From: Pseudomonas pharyngis
Lineage (GTDB): Bacteria; Pseudomonadota; Gammaproteobacteria; Pseudomonadales; Pseudomonadaceae
Direction: 5' to 3'
Assembly (NCBI RefSeq): GCF_021602345.1
Contig: NZ_BQID01000002.1
Span: 620,001-684,000 of the forward strand
Length of the DNA stretch: 64,000 bases
In this document: positions 8,760 to 16,312 of the stretch, piece by piece
Position numbering within the stretch: the stretch's first letter is position 1
Layout: each line of letters begins with the position of its first letter
Program-made: the position numbers and the translations under genes
Notes under the pieces: model-generated
Seen by the model: only the letters and a program-made list of their open reading frames with translations
What the model was told of the DNA's origin: nothing
Database searches by the model: none

Positions 8760-10138
8760 GCCGGTTGTGCGCGCGACCATGGCGTGCCGTGAAGAGCCTG
8801 CTGCTCTGTGGACTGCTCGCCATAGCCACGCATGCCCACGCCGCCGAGGGCGATTACCGCCTGGGTACCCAAGGCGAAGTACTCGACGACCGGGTGATGT
8901 ACACCGTTGGTGGCGGCTCGGCAGTCGGCTCACCGAGCTCGCTCTACCGACCCAGCGGTCTCGGCGTCGGCGGCTCCTGGCGAGCGAACATGATGTGCGG
9001 AAACATGAGCCTCACCAATACCCTGCAAAACCAGCTGAACGGCGTCACCGAAGGTTTCCAGCAGATCATGGGCAGCATCGTGCAGAACGCGACCCAAGCG
9101 GTGATGTCGCTGCCAGCATTGATCATCCAGCGCGCCAACCCCGGTCTCTATGAGTTACTCAGTAACGGGGTGATGCAAGGTCGGATCGACTTCGACCGCT
9201 CCAAGCTAACCTGCCAGGCCATGGCCGAAAAGATGGCGGATAAGGTCGGTCAAGCCGGTTGGGGCGCGCTGGCCAAAAACCAGGAGATGCAGGGCAATCT
9301 GGAGCAAACCGGCGGTGATGCGGTGGCAGCGGTGAAAAACACCGAGGCCCATAACGGCAACAATGGGGTGTCCTGGGTCGGCGGTTCGAAGGCCGGAGGT
9401 AACGGACAGACGCCCATTCGGGTGACCGCCGACGTGGTCCGCGCAGGCTATAACCTGCTGCATAACCGGACGGTGGATGACAGTGCGTCGATCAGTAGCA
9501 GCGACTGTTTGGGTGGGGCCATTTGCCAGACATGGGCCTCACCCCAGGAGGAGTCCGAATGGGCAGTTCGCGTGCTGGGCGAGAGCGAAGTCGCGACCTG
9601 CGACACCTGCGAAACCCTGCGTGCGACCGCTGGCAGCGGATTGACGCCGCTGATCCAAGAGGCCTACAGCGAACGCCTCAAGGCCTTGCAAGGGTTGCTG
9701 TCCGACTCTCTGCCGCTTACTTCTGACAACCTGGCTAAAGCCTCCAGTTCAATGCTGCCGGTGACCCGTGGCGTGATCGAAGCGCTGCGCGACGATCCTG
9801 ATCAGGAACTCCTGGCGCGGCGCCTGGCCAGTGAGACGGCCCTGTCCAGCGTGCTCGACAAAGCGCTCCTGCTACTGCGCACGCTGCTGGCGGGCAGTCA
9901 TGAACCGAACATCGCTTCCGCCGAGCCCGCACAGACCGCCTTGACGAAAAACATCGATGCTCTCGAACGCGAAATCCGCCTGCTACAAACCGAGCTACAG
10001 GTCCGGCAGATGCTCGCCACCAACACCGCCAGCCTGGTGCTCGACCGGCATGCCGGTGGTGCCGACGCATCGCGTACCGTCGAGCAAAGCGACCCCGAGC
10101 CCGGTCGACTCAATGATGCTGACGCCAGGCGCAAGTGA
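8756..10138 (+). CDS. Integrating conjugative element protein, TIGR03755 family (TraH-like position)
   Basis: The 460-residue protein has a clear signal peptide (AIATHAHAAEGDYRLG, cleavage after AHA near residue 29) and a long soluble periplasmic body. A CETCETL-type cysteine pair (CDTCETL, about residues 282-288) and a C-terminal coiled coil (about 385-430) suit a TraH-like partner of the TraU-like protein. The start is an ATGA overlap. The next gene starts 3 bases after the stop, so the four genes from TIGR03756 to TraG-N form one operon. Confidence 0.87.
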   Translation: MSRLCARPWRAVKSLLLCGLLAIATHAHAAEGDYRLGTQGEVLDDRVMYTVGGGSAVGSPSSLYRPSGLGVGGSWRANMMCGNMSLTNTLQNQLNGVTEGFQQIMGSIVQNATQAVMSLPALIIQRANPGLYELLSNGVMQGRIDFDRSKLTCQAMAEKMADKVGQAGWGALAKNQEMQGNLEQTGGDAVAAVKNTEAHNGNNGVSWVGGSKAGGNGQTPIRVTADVVRAGYNLLHNRTVDDSASISSSDCLGGAICQTWASPQEESEWAVRVLGESEVATCDTCETLRATAGSGLTPLIQEAYSERLKALQGLLSDSLPLTSDNLAKASSSMLPVTRGVIEALRDDPDQELLARRLASETALSSVLDKALLLLRTLLAGSHEPNIASAEPAQTALTKNIDALEREIRLLQTELQVRQMLATNTASLVLDRHAGGADASRTVEQSDPEPGRLNDADARRK

Positions 10139-10141
10139 GCC

Positions 10142-10450
10142 ATGAAACGCTCACCGCTATTCACTCTGCTTTCAGGTCTGGGGATTGCCGCGGTGACGAT
10201 CCTGACCGCCGCACTGGTCGCCTGGATCGGCCGAACTGCGCTCGGTAGTTTCGAGGTCTGGCAGCAGGCATTCGAATCCGCACGACCTTATCTGCGGTGG
10301 TGGCGCGCCCTGCTCTATGTCGCCCTTTTTGCGCTCTGGTGGGATCTGCTTCGGCGCTACCGACGCCGACCACAGGATCGACTGCGCGTGTGGCGCATCG
10401 GGGCATTAGGGCTCGTGCTCTTGACCGTCATCGAACTCACCCGACTGTGA
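10142..10450 (+). CDS. Small ICE membrane protein between TIGR03755 and TraG-N
   Basis: The 102-residue product has three hydrophobic segments (about 8-29, 52-66 and 84-98) separated by Arg-rich loops (RRYRRRPQDRLRVWR). The same small membrane protein sits here in related Pseudomonas ICEs, usually annotated as hypothetical. It presumably assists the TraG-N protein in the inner membrane. No catalytic motif is visible. Confidence 0.75.
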   Translation: MKRSPLFTLLSGLGIAAVTILTAALVAWIGRTALGSFEVWQQAFESARPYLRWWRALLYVALFALWWDLLRRYRRRPQDRLRVWRIGALGLVLLTVIELTRL

Positions 10451-10460
10451 GGTCACCACC

Positions 10461-12005
10461 ATGCTCATGAGCACCAACAGCTACCTGGAATTTTACCTCT
10501 CTCTGCTGGCCTGGATCATCAACAACGGCCTCTGGAGTGTCCTGTCCGACACCGGGCTGTTCGCCGCGCCCTTCGGCGCGATCATCCTCCAGGAATGGCT
10601 GTCGGCCCGTCAGCAAGGCGCGGATGAAGGTAACAAGGGATTGCTCTCGGTGCCGCGGATCGAGAACCGGTTGTGGCTGGCCTACATCGTCGTATTGTTC
10701 GGCTGCGCGCCGGTCTTTCCGTTGAGCCTCGCCTCAATGGCGTTCGATGATGCAGCGAGCCAGCGCTGCGGTGTCAGCGTGGCTAAACCGGCGGAAACCG
10801 CCTGGGGGACGACCTTCAATACCATCGGCGAACGCTCCGCCAACGTACCGATCTGGTGGTTTCTAGTGCATGCCTTGAGCAAAGGGGTAACCGCCGCAGC
10901 CACCGCCTCCATCCCCTGCGCACCGGATATCCGGCAGATGCGCATGGAGATCGACAGCTCGCGCATCGACAGCCAGGTACTACTGCAGGAAGTCGCCGAC
11001 TTCACCCGCGACTGTTATGGCTATTCCCGTTCTCGGTTGTTTACCAATCGCCCGCAGTTGGACAAGGTACAAAGTCACGATGCGTCCTGGATCGGTTCAA
11101 GCTATTTTCTCGACACGCCCGGCTACTACGACACGGATCGTTCACGTACACCGCGAATCAGTTGGCCGTATGACGAAAGCCGCGATGTTTCCTTGCCGCG
11201 GCTGGAGAATGGCGCGGGCTACCCCACTTGCAAGCAGTGGTGGAGCGACAGCGGTGTTGGCTTGCGCGAGCGGTTGATCCAGCAGGTTGATCCCTCTCTG
11301 CTGACTCAGCTGAAAGGTTGGCTGACTGGCCGCTCGAACAACGAGATTGAGGATGCCACCCTGCGCGAACTGGTCAGTCCGCGCCAGCAATCGATGTCCA
11401 TGTCGCCCGGACAGGTGTACCAGGACTATGGTTCCAGCGCTCGTGGCGGCTCGATCAATCAGGGACTTAATAACCTGGCCACCAACACTGGGCTGGCTCT
11501 CGGCTCCTTCAGCAATTTCCCGGCGATGAACGCGCTACGCGCCGCTCTGCCGATGGTGCAGGCTTTCCTGATCATGGGCGTCATCATCAGCTTGCCGCTG
11601 ATCCTGCTGGTCAGTACCTACCAGCTAAAGACCGTCATGACGGTGACGTTCGCGCTGTTCACGCTGCACATGCTGGGCTTCTGGTGGGAACTGGCCCGCT
11701 GGGTCGACTCCAGCATGCTCGATACCTTGTACAACCAGGTTTCGGCGTCCAATCAGGTGCTGTTATCGCTGCCCACATCTGGATTTATGGATGGAACGGT
11801 CACGGCGCAGGTGATCGAGTATGTGATGGGGGCAATGTTCGTCGTGCTTCCAATGTTGTTTTTGGCTGCAATGAGCTGGGCAGGATATAGCGTTGGCTCA
11901 ATTGCCGACGGCATGCTTAGCAAAGGAGCAGCTCAAGCTCAGGATGCGGGTGCAAGGGGCGCTGGAGCTCTGATGTCTGCTGGAAAGACCTTAAGGAAGG
12001 GGTGA
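10461..12005 (+). CDS. TraG N-terminal domain conjugal transfer protein
   Basis: This 514-residue polytopic membrane protein carries N-terminal helices (about 10-60 and 70-95), a large periplasmic loop with paired Cys, and a C-terminal cluster of helices (about 365-490). It ends in an Ala/Gly-rich tail with KTLRKG. This is the usual TraG-N protein closing the Pseudomonas ICE transfer operon, involved in mating-pair stabilisation in F-like systems. The ATG at 10461 has GAGG upstream; a second ATG two codons later is possible. The gene converges on DUF3742, which marks the operon end. Confidence 0.87.
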   Translation: MLMSTNSYLEFYLSLLAWIINNGLWSVLSDTGLFAAPFGAIILQEWLSARQQGADEGNKGLLSVPRIENRLWLAYIVVLFGCAPVFPLSLASMAFDDAASQRCGVSVAKPAETAWGTTFNTIGERSANVPIWWFLVHALSKGVTAAATASIPCAPDIRQMRMEIDSSRIDSQVLLQEVADFTRDCYGYSRSRLFTNRPQLDKVQSHDASWIGSSYFLDTPGYYDTDRSRTPRISWPYDESRDVSLPRLENGAGYPTCKQWWSDSGVGLRERLIQQVDPSLLTQLKGWLTGRSNNEIEDATLRELVSPRQQSMSMSPGQVYQDYGSSARGGSINQGLNNLATNTGLALGSFSNFPAMNALRAALPMVQAFLIMGVIISLPLILLVSTYQLKTVMTVTFALFTLHMLGFWWELARWVDSSMLDTLYNQVSASNQVLLSLPTSGFMDGTVTAQVIEYVMGAMFVVLPMLFLAAMSWAGYSVGSIADGMLSKGAAQAQDAGARGAGALMSAGKTLRKG

Positions 12006-12014
12006 AGAACTCGA

Positions 12015-12398
12015 CTACAGGTCTTTTAAATCAGGCTGACCGGGTGCGCGCCCATACTCATACTCACCATATGGGTCGCCATATGCCTTGTACCGGAGAG
12101 CATCCTTAGGTTTGATAGACGTTCCATTGGCGATGGCCCAACACAAGGCAATAAGGATCATCACCGACACTGTAAACCATAAGCTAACGAGAAGGAGTCC
12201 GGCAGCTACTGCCAACTTGATGACTAGAAAACTCCCGCGAACAAGTAATTTACCTGCGGGCATTCCTGCCGTCTCCGCACGCTCAACCACGCGGGATTCA
12301 AACGTTTTCAACCTACGGTAACCACACTTCACCGACAGACCACAGGCATACGCCCAGCGGTGGGCACGTGAACTCTGAACAGGTTGCTGAGTCGGCAT
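12015..12398 (-). CDS. DUF3742 family protein
   Basis: The 127-residue product has a basic N-terminus, one long hydrophobic region (about 56-90, LVIKLAVAAGLLLVSLWF onward, probably two helices), and a Tyr/Gly-rich tail (KAYGDPYGEYEYG). DUF3742 proteins are a constant feature next to TraG-N in these ICEs, on the opposite strand as here. The function is unknown. It is a useful marker that the ICE backbone continues past the transfer operon. Confidence 0.82.
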   Translation of the reverse strand: MPTQQPVQSSRAHRWAYACGLSVKCGYRRLKTFESRVVERAETAGMPAGKLLVRGSFLVIKLAVAAGLLLVSLWFTVSVMILIALCWAIANGTSIKPKDALRYKAYGDPYGEYEYGRAPGQPDLKDL

Positions 12399-12577
12399 GG
12401 TCTCGCCCTCTTCTGAGCGTTTTCATGGTTGAGACAAAAGTAATAGCTTACTACTGAAGACGGCCCGTGCGTGACCATTTATCAGTTTGCTCAGACGGCA
12501 CCGCGAGCTTTGATATGGGCGTCGCGTTGAGCGCCGCACCCATATCGCATTCCGTCAGGCATAGGACCAGTAAACGG

Positions 12578-13168
12578 TTAGTAACCTTTTGGTATGCGAT
12601 AGGTCTTGCCCTTTGTGCGGTCTCCGAAAATGTCCGTATGCTCCGATTCGTCCGTGCGTATGCAATCGCGCGTCTGACCGTTCCCAACATTGCATTTCGA
12701 CCACTCAACCCGACTAGCTAATTCGCCCAGTCTCGCAACTTCAACTCGACGCGCTTTTATTTCGTCTAATGACGGCACCCACAAATAAAGAGACACTACT
12801 ACCAATGCAAGGATCGTAGCCTGCGCCGACAGGAAGTAGAGCCAACGCCTGCTATTCAATTTTTTTGCTGCCATGTTGTACAGTTCAGCAGCCCGCTGAG
12901 CGGCAGCATCTGCCTCCGTGAATCTCTTGCTCAACAGCTCAGCAGCTTGATTCGCAGTTGACTGTGCAGAACTCTCGATACTCTGCTTGACGCCAGCCTC
13001 CAGTCGAACCAGCTTCTTTTCGACGCTATCCTGCAGCTCACGCAACGCATCAGTAGCCCGTCGAGACTTGCTCTCATCGATCTCTACAGCTTCGAGAACT
13101 TTGCGAGCCGCGCCAAAGAGGGCCTGAAAATTTCGATCGTGCGCTTGCTCTTGACTTGTTCCGGCCAT
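12578..13168 (-). CDS. Coiled-coil membrane protein of unknown function (second gene of a two-gene operon)
   Basis: The protein is 196 residues. A cytoplasmic coiled coil (about 25-100, Ala/Glu/Lys heptads) is followed by one transmembrane helix (FLSAQATILALVVVSLYLWV, about 112-131). A short outside tail has two Cys and the ending KTYRIPKGY. I recognise no family with confidence. The coiled coil-TM-Cys tail faintly recalls MbeB/MobB-like mobilisation accessories. The ATG at 13168 shares bases with the upstream stop (TGATG), so it is coupled to the 243-residue gene. About 180 bp without a clear gene separate it from DUF3742. Confidence 0.65.
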   Translation of the reverse strand: MAGTSQEQAHDRNFQALFGAARKVLEAVEIDESKSRRATDALRELQDSVEKKLVRLEAGVKQSIESSAQSTANQAAELLSKRFTEADAAAQRAAELYNMAAKKLNSRRWLYFLSAQATILALVVVSLYLWVPSLDEIKARRVEVARLGELASRVEWSKCNVGNGQTRDCIRTDESEHTDIFGDRTKGKTYRIPKGY

Positions 13169-13899
13169 CAATATCTTCCTAAAGTTGGACCTTTTAGATC
13201 GGGCATCTCATGACCTGGTTGCTTCATCTCTCTCTGAAGGGAAAGATATCGCTCCTGGCTGTACTCGATCCATTGTTTGTGGGATAGGTTCAAATCCATC
13301 AAATCCTGTAAGGCGGCGAAATGCAGACTTCCACCGCTGCCGGCCACAAGCACCAATCCGCCTGTTCCGGTCTCCTCTGGCCCTTGAGCAAGCCGCACCA
13401 GATCGATGTAGTCGCGCTCAGCCCTTGTGATCTCAGCCGATCTGCGTTGCAGAATGCCAACAGCCAGCTCCTCGATAAAATTTTGGAACCTCTCGGTTGA
13501 CTTAGGCCGTTGCCTGGCGCCGTCGCCAAACGCATCGAGGTAGGGTTCAATGCGTGCCGACAGTGCAGCGCTGGGAAGAGGCGCCGTTTCGATGTACCAA
13601 TGCACCCGCCGCGAAGTACCTGGTAGATCAGGCAATTCGTCCAATTTTTCGGAAAAAATTCGAGATAGAAACTGGTGACGACCAGCCTCTTTTTTTGACT
13701 TGTTAGCCTCAGTCTTAAACTCGATCAAACGTACTGTGCCGGGGAATGCCATCAGCAAATCCCCCAATCGTTTATCGTCTGGCGTTTGTTGAAGCAAGTT
13801 CACCATGCTTGGTAACTGACCGGATCTCAGCTGTGAACCAAGAGCGAACCCCAGCCCGTAGAGAAAATTTCCGATAACCACATTTTCATACAACTTCAT
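13168..13899 (-). CDS. Unknown protein with possible PD-(D/E)XK-like core (first gene of a two-gene operon)
   Basis: This 243-residue soluble protein has a beta-strand phrase, PGTVRLIEFKTEANK (about 53-67), that could be the E-x-K strand of a restriction-like nuclease fold. A conserved-looking WYIETAPLPS follows. No full motif set is visible, so nuclease activity is speculative. A glycine-rich segment (VLVAGSGGSLHFAAL) lies near 186-200. It is followed without a gap by a coiled-coil membrane protein. The pair sits between the transfer genes and ArdC, a place where ICE cargo is often carried. Confidence 0.6.
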   Translation of the reverse strand: MKLYENVVIGNFLYGLGFALGSQLRSGQLPSMVNLLQQTPDDKRLGDLLMAFPGTVRLIEFKTEANKSKKEAGRHQFLSRIFSEKLDELPDLPGTSRRVHWYIETAPLPSAALSARIEPYLDAFGDGARQRPKSTERFQNFIEELAVGILQRRSAEITRAERDYIDLVRLAQGPEETGTGGLVLVAGSGGSLHFAALQDLMDLNLSHKQWIEYSQERYLSLQREMKQPGHEMPDLKGPTLGRY

Positions 13900-14090
13900 T
13901 GAACATCATCACCCTAGTATCACACCCTTTAGAAGCTTGCCGGTACCGCTCCAAGCCTAACCGTTTGTCAGTCAATCCGGTCGAAAAAACAAGGCTGGCT
14001 TTCAGTAGACTCAGTTCGTCTAACGTGTTGGTTTATCTCGTTGCTATTCGCGAACAGCTCGGCTAAACCCGAGGTACGGATCGCTGTTAT

Positions 14091-14301
14091 CGGCAGCACT
14101 TTCCCAGGTAGCCAGAACCTTCAAGGCTACGTCACTTCGGTGATGGTTCTCCCCAAGTGCGATTAGCGTTCGGTGGCTCGCACGGTGACCGTTGCTACGG
14201 TGATGAACGCCTACTGCTCTCCTGAGCACCTTTCGAGCGCTGCTCGTGAGATAAGCCCTCTTGATTTTCTTCAACCCACTGCGGGGAAATCTTTCCCCGC
14301 A
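14091..14301. other. Hairpin-rich intergenic stretch: oriT or structured leader RNA candidate
   Basis: No gene is visible in the 440 bp from 13900 to 14339, but several perfect inverted repeats nest there. The outer stem is GCACTT/AAGTGC (14096-14101 with 14155-14160). Inside it is AGAACC/GGTTCT (14114-14119 with 14145-14150), and inside that TCAC-TTCG-GTGA (14132-14143), a stable UUCG-type tetraloop. A competing pair is GTAGCC/GGCTAC (14108-14113 with 14125-14130). Further on are GCGTTC/GAACGC (14166-14171 with 14205-14210) and a 10-bp palindrome with 2-base centre (14280-14301). The place between transfer genes and ArdC/relaxase suits an origin of transfer; a leader RNA of the next gene is the alternative. 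Confidence 0.45.
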
Positions 14302-14339
14302 CAGGACAGGTTTCTTCGCGTTTTCAACGGAGACATACC

Positions 14340-14669
14340 ATGCCCGATTCACTTACACCGGAACCACTGAACACCCTTCGGTTGCCCATCGTGTTCACCC
14401 CTGGCGCGTGGCAACGCGCAGTACTGCTAGAGCAATCCGATCACGCTGAGAAGCTGCAGGTCGATCGGTTGAGCCACGTATTGCGCGCAGCCTTCGAAGC
14501 CCACCTGGCCTTTCCACACAAGCCTTACGTGCTGTTCGAGGTAATCCACATTGAACCAACCGATCGCTTAGACCAAGACCCGTTGCTGCAATTGAGTCTG
14601 AGCCTACTCCAAGAACCGGGTCAGCCTGCCGCCTTGCTGATAGCGCTTGCAGCAGAACACCAACGCTAA
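14340..14669 (+). CDS. Conserved hypothetical ICE protein upstream of ArdC
   Basis: The 109-residue soluble protein (MPDSLTPEPLNTLRLPIVFT at the start) is rich in Leu and acidic residues, with no signal, membrane segment or known motif. It begins 39 bp after a perfect 22-bp palindrome and precedes ArdC by 132 bp. A similar small gene is commonly found in this ICE position, but I cannot name it. An upstream GGAG supports the ATG at 14340. Confidence 0.65.
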   Translation: MPDSLTPEPLNTLRLPIVFTPGAWQRAVLLEQSDHAEKLQVDRLSHVLRAAFEAHLAFPHKPYVLFEVIHIEPTDRLDQDPLLQLSLSLLQEPGQPAALLIALAAEHQR

Positions 14670-14801
14670 GTGCAATGGGCGGCGCCCACCTCCACATTCG
14701 GACGGTATGCAGGACCTGCATCAATCCAACCCATCACCCAACCGGGGAACCCTCCCCCGACGGGCAAGGCGTTCCTCCGTTTTGCTCTCGAGGAAATTGC
14801 C

Positions 14802-15761
14802 ATGCGCGATATCTACCAAGACGTGACAGACAAGATCGTTACCGCGTTAGACCAAGGCGTTGTTCCCTGGATCAAACCCTGGTCCTCAAGTGGCTCCGCT
14901 TACATCGGTCATCAACCCTACCCCATCAACGCCATCACGCGACGTCCGTATTCGGGCATCAATTTACCGCTGCTCTGGGCCGAGGCCAGGTTGCAGGGCT
15001 TCACTCAAGATCGTTGGCTGACCTTCAACCAAGCCAAAAAGACCGGTGGGCACATTCGTAAGGGTGAGCACAGCACTCTGGCGGTGCTCTACAAGCCGAT
15101 GGAGCGCGAGGAACAGACCGAGTCAGGCCAACCCGTACTCGATGAAAACGGTCAGCCCAAGGTCGCTCACTTCTGCATTCTCAGGATACATTTTCTGTTC
15201 AACATCGAGCAAACGGAGGGGCTCGAAATGCTCAATGACACCCTGCTCGAGACGGAACAGAGCGATCCCTTCCAGCCCAACAGCGCCGCGGAAAATCTGC
15301 TGTTAAGTTCAGGTGCACGCATCGTTCATCGGCCTGCCGACGAAGCCTTTTACCACCCGATCAGGGATCTCATCCAACTGCCGACAAAAGCGCAATTCCA
15401 CGATGAAGGTGGGTACTACGCCACCGCACTTCACGAGCTGACGCACTGGACCGGGCATCACGCTCGGTTGCAACGCGAAGGCGTGACGTCAGCCTGTCCG
15501 TTCGGCTCGCCAGGCTACGCATTTGAGGAGTTGATCGCCGAAATGGGCGCGGCGTTTTTATGTGCCTACGCCGGTATACAGGGAGAGCTGAGGCACGAGG
15601 GCTACATCGACTCCTGGCTCAGCCTGCTCAAGGCTGACAAGCGCGCAATCTTTCGTGCCAGTGGCCACGCCCGAAGCGCCTCGGAGTATGTACTAAACCT
15701 GAAGCAGCAATTGGGGCAAGTAGTCTTGGATGACTCGCTATGCATGAACGATGGAGCTTAA
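14802..15761 (+). CDS. ArdC-family antirestriction protein (zincin domain)
   Basis: The 319-residue protein has an ArdC N-terminal ssDNA-binding domain (MRDIYQDVTDKIVTALDQG to about residue 130). A C-terminal zincin-like metallopeptidase domain follows, with HELTH at 211-215 and the downstream Glu-rich helix FEELIAEMGAAFL supplying the third ligand. ArdC proteins enter the recipient with conjugating DNA and blunt restriction. The ATG at 14802 has an excellent ribosome site (GAGGAAATTGCC); the open frame extends upstream without one. A Rho-independent terminator follows at 15791. Confidence 0.9.
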   Translation: MRDIYQDVTDKIVTALDQGVVPWIKPWSSSGSAYIGHQPYPINAITRRPYSGINLPLLWAEARLQGFTQDRWLTFNQAKKTGGHIRKGEHSTLAVLYKPMEREEQTESGQPVLDENGQPKVAHFCILRIHFLFNIEQTEGLEMLNDTLLETEQSDPFQPNSAAENLLLSSGARIVHRPADEAFYHPIRDLIQLPTKAQFHDEGGYYATALHELTHWTGHHARLQREGVTSACPFGSPGYAFEELIAEMGAAFLCAYAGIQGELRHEGYIDSWLSLLKADKRAIFRASGHARSASEYVLNLKQQLGQVVLDDSLCMNDGA

Positions 15762-15790
15762 TCGTTACCTCACCGTTCCAATCGCTTCAC

Positions 15791-15819
15791 AGGGCCCAAC
15801 GCGAGTTGAGCCCTTTTTT
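15791..15819 (+). terminator. Terminator after ardC
   Basis: The stem is AGGGC-c-CAAC with GTTG-a-GCCCT (one C/A mismatch), the loop is GCGA, and six T follow. It lies 30 bp past the ardC stop. Confidence 0.75.
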
Positions 15820-15829
15820 CTGCGCCCGG

Positions 15830-15851
15830 AAAAAGCCCCATGCCACGGGGC
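15830..15851 (-). terminator. Terminator of the minus-strand membrane-protein gene
   Basis: Read on the minus strand, GCCCC-gtggcat-GGGGC is followed by TTTTT. It lies about 40 bp past the stop of the gene at 15893-16249 and back-to-back with the ardC terminator. Confidence 0.7.
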
Positions 15852-15892
15852 ACTGATGCAAAGAATCAGAGAGCGCACACACCCGCAGCCTG

Positions 15893-16249
15893 TCATTCCG
15901 CATCCAGGTTCTGCGCCAGAAAATCCACCAGCTCAAGCGGACTTCGACTATCGATCACTTTGTAGATCAGATCGCGTTTGCTGCGCGGCAACTTCTTGAC
16001 CACGCTCTTCGCCGAGGCCCTGACGGCTTCGTCGGTCCCATGGATACGTGCCGCGAGCAACAGCACAAGCGTGGCGTCAGTGAGGTTCATGGCAAGACCC
16101 AAAAAATAGGCACCGTAGTGTACCGACTCTTTTCTTTTTCGTACCAGCCCCAACAAAACGATGTGTAGCAGTATCGATATCCCGATTGCCGCGCAAAGGG
16201 ACACGAGCCAAAAAGGACGGGTAAGGGTTGGAAGGGAATGGGGACTCAA
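15893..16249 (-). CDS. Small ICE membrane protein of unknown function
   Basis: The 118-residue protein has two hydrophobic segments (about 13-35 and 46-66) and a basic cytoplasmic tail (RASAKSVVKKLPRSKRDLIYK). It is transcribed away from the relaxase gene and has its own terminator, which supports it being real. It is common in ICEs of this type as a hypothetical gene next to traI. I see no catalytic residue. Confidence 0.65.
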   Translation of the reverse strand: MSPHSLPTLTRPFWLVSLCAAIGISILLHIVLLGLVRKRKESVHYGAYFLGLAMNLTDATLVLLLAARIHGTDEAVRASAKSVVKKLPRSKRDLIYKVIDSRSPLELVDFLAQNLDAE

Positions 16250-16312
16250 GGGTAAGAGCTCTATCCGAAAAGGCTAAAAGGCCACTGACCCAGCCACCTC
16301 CCGGGGGTCACG

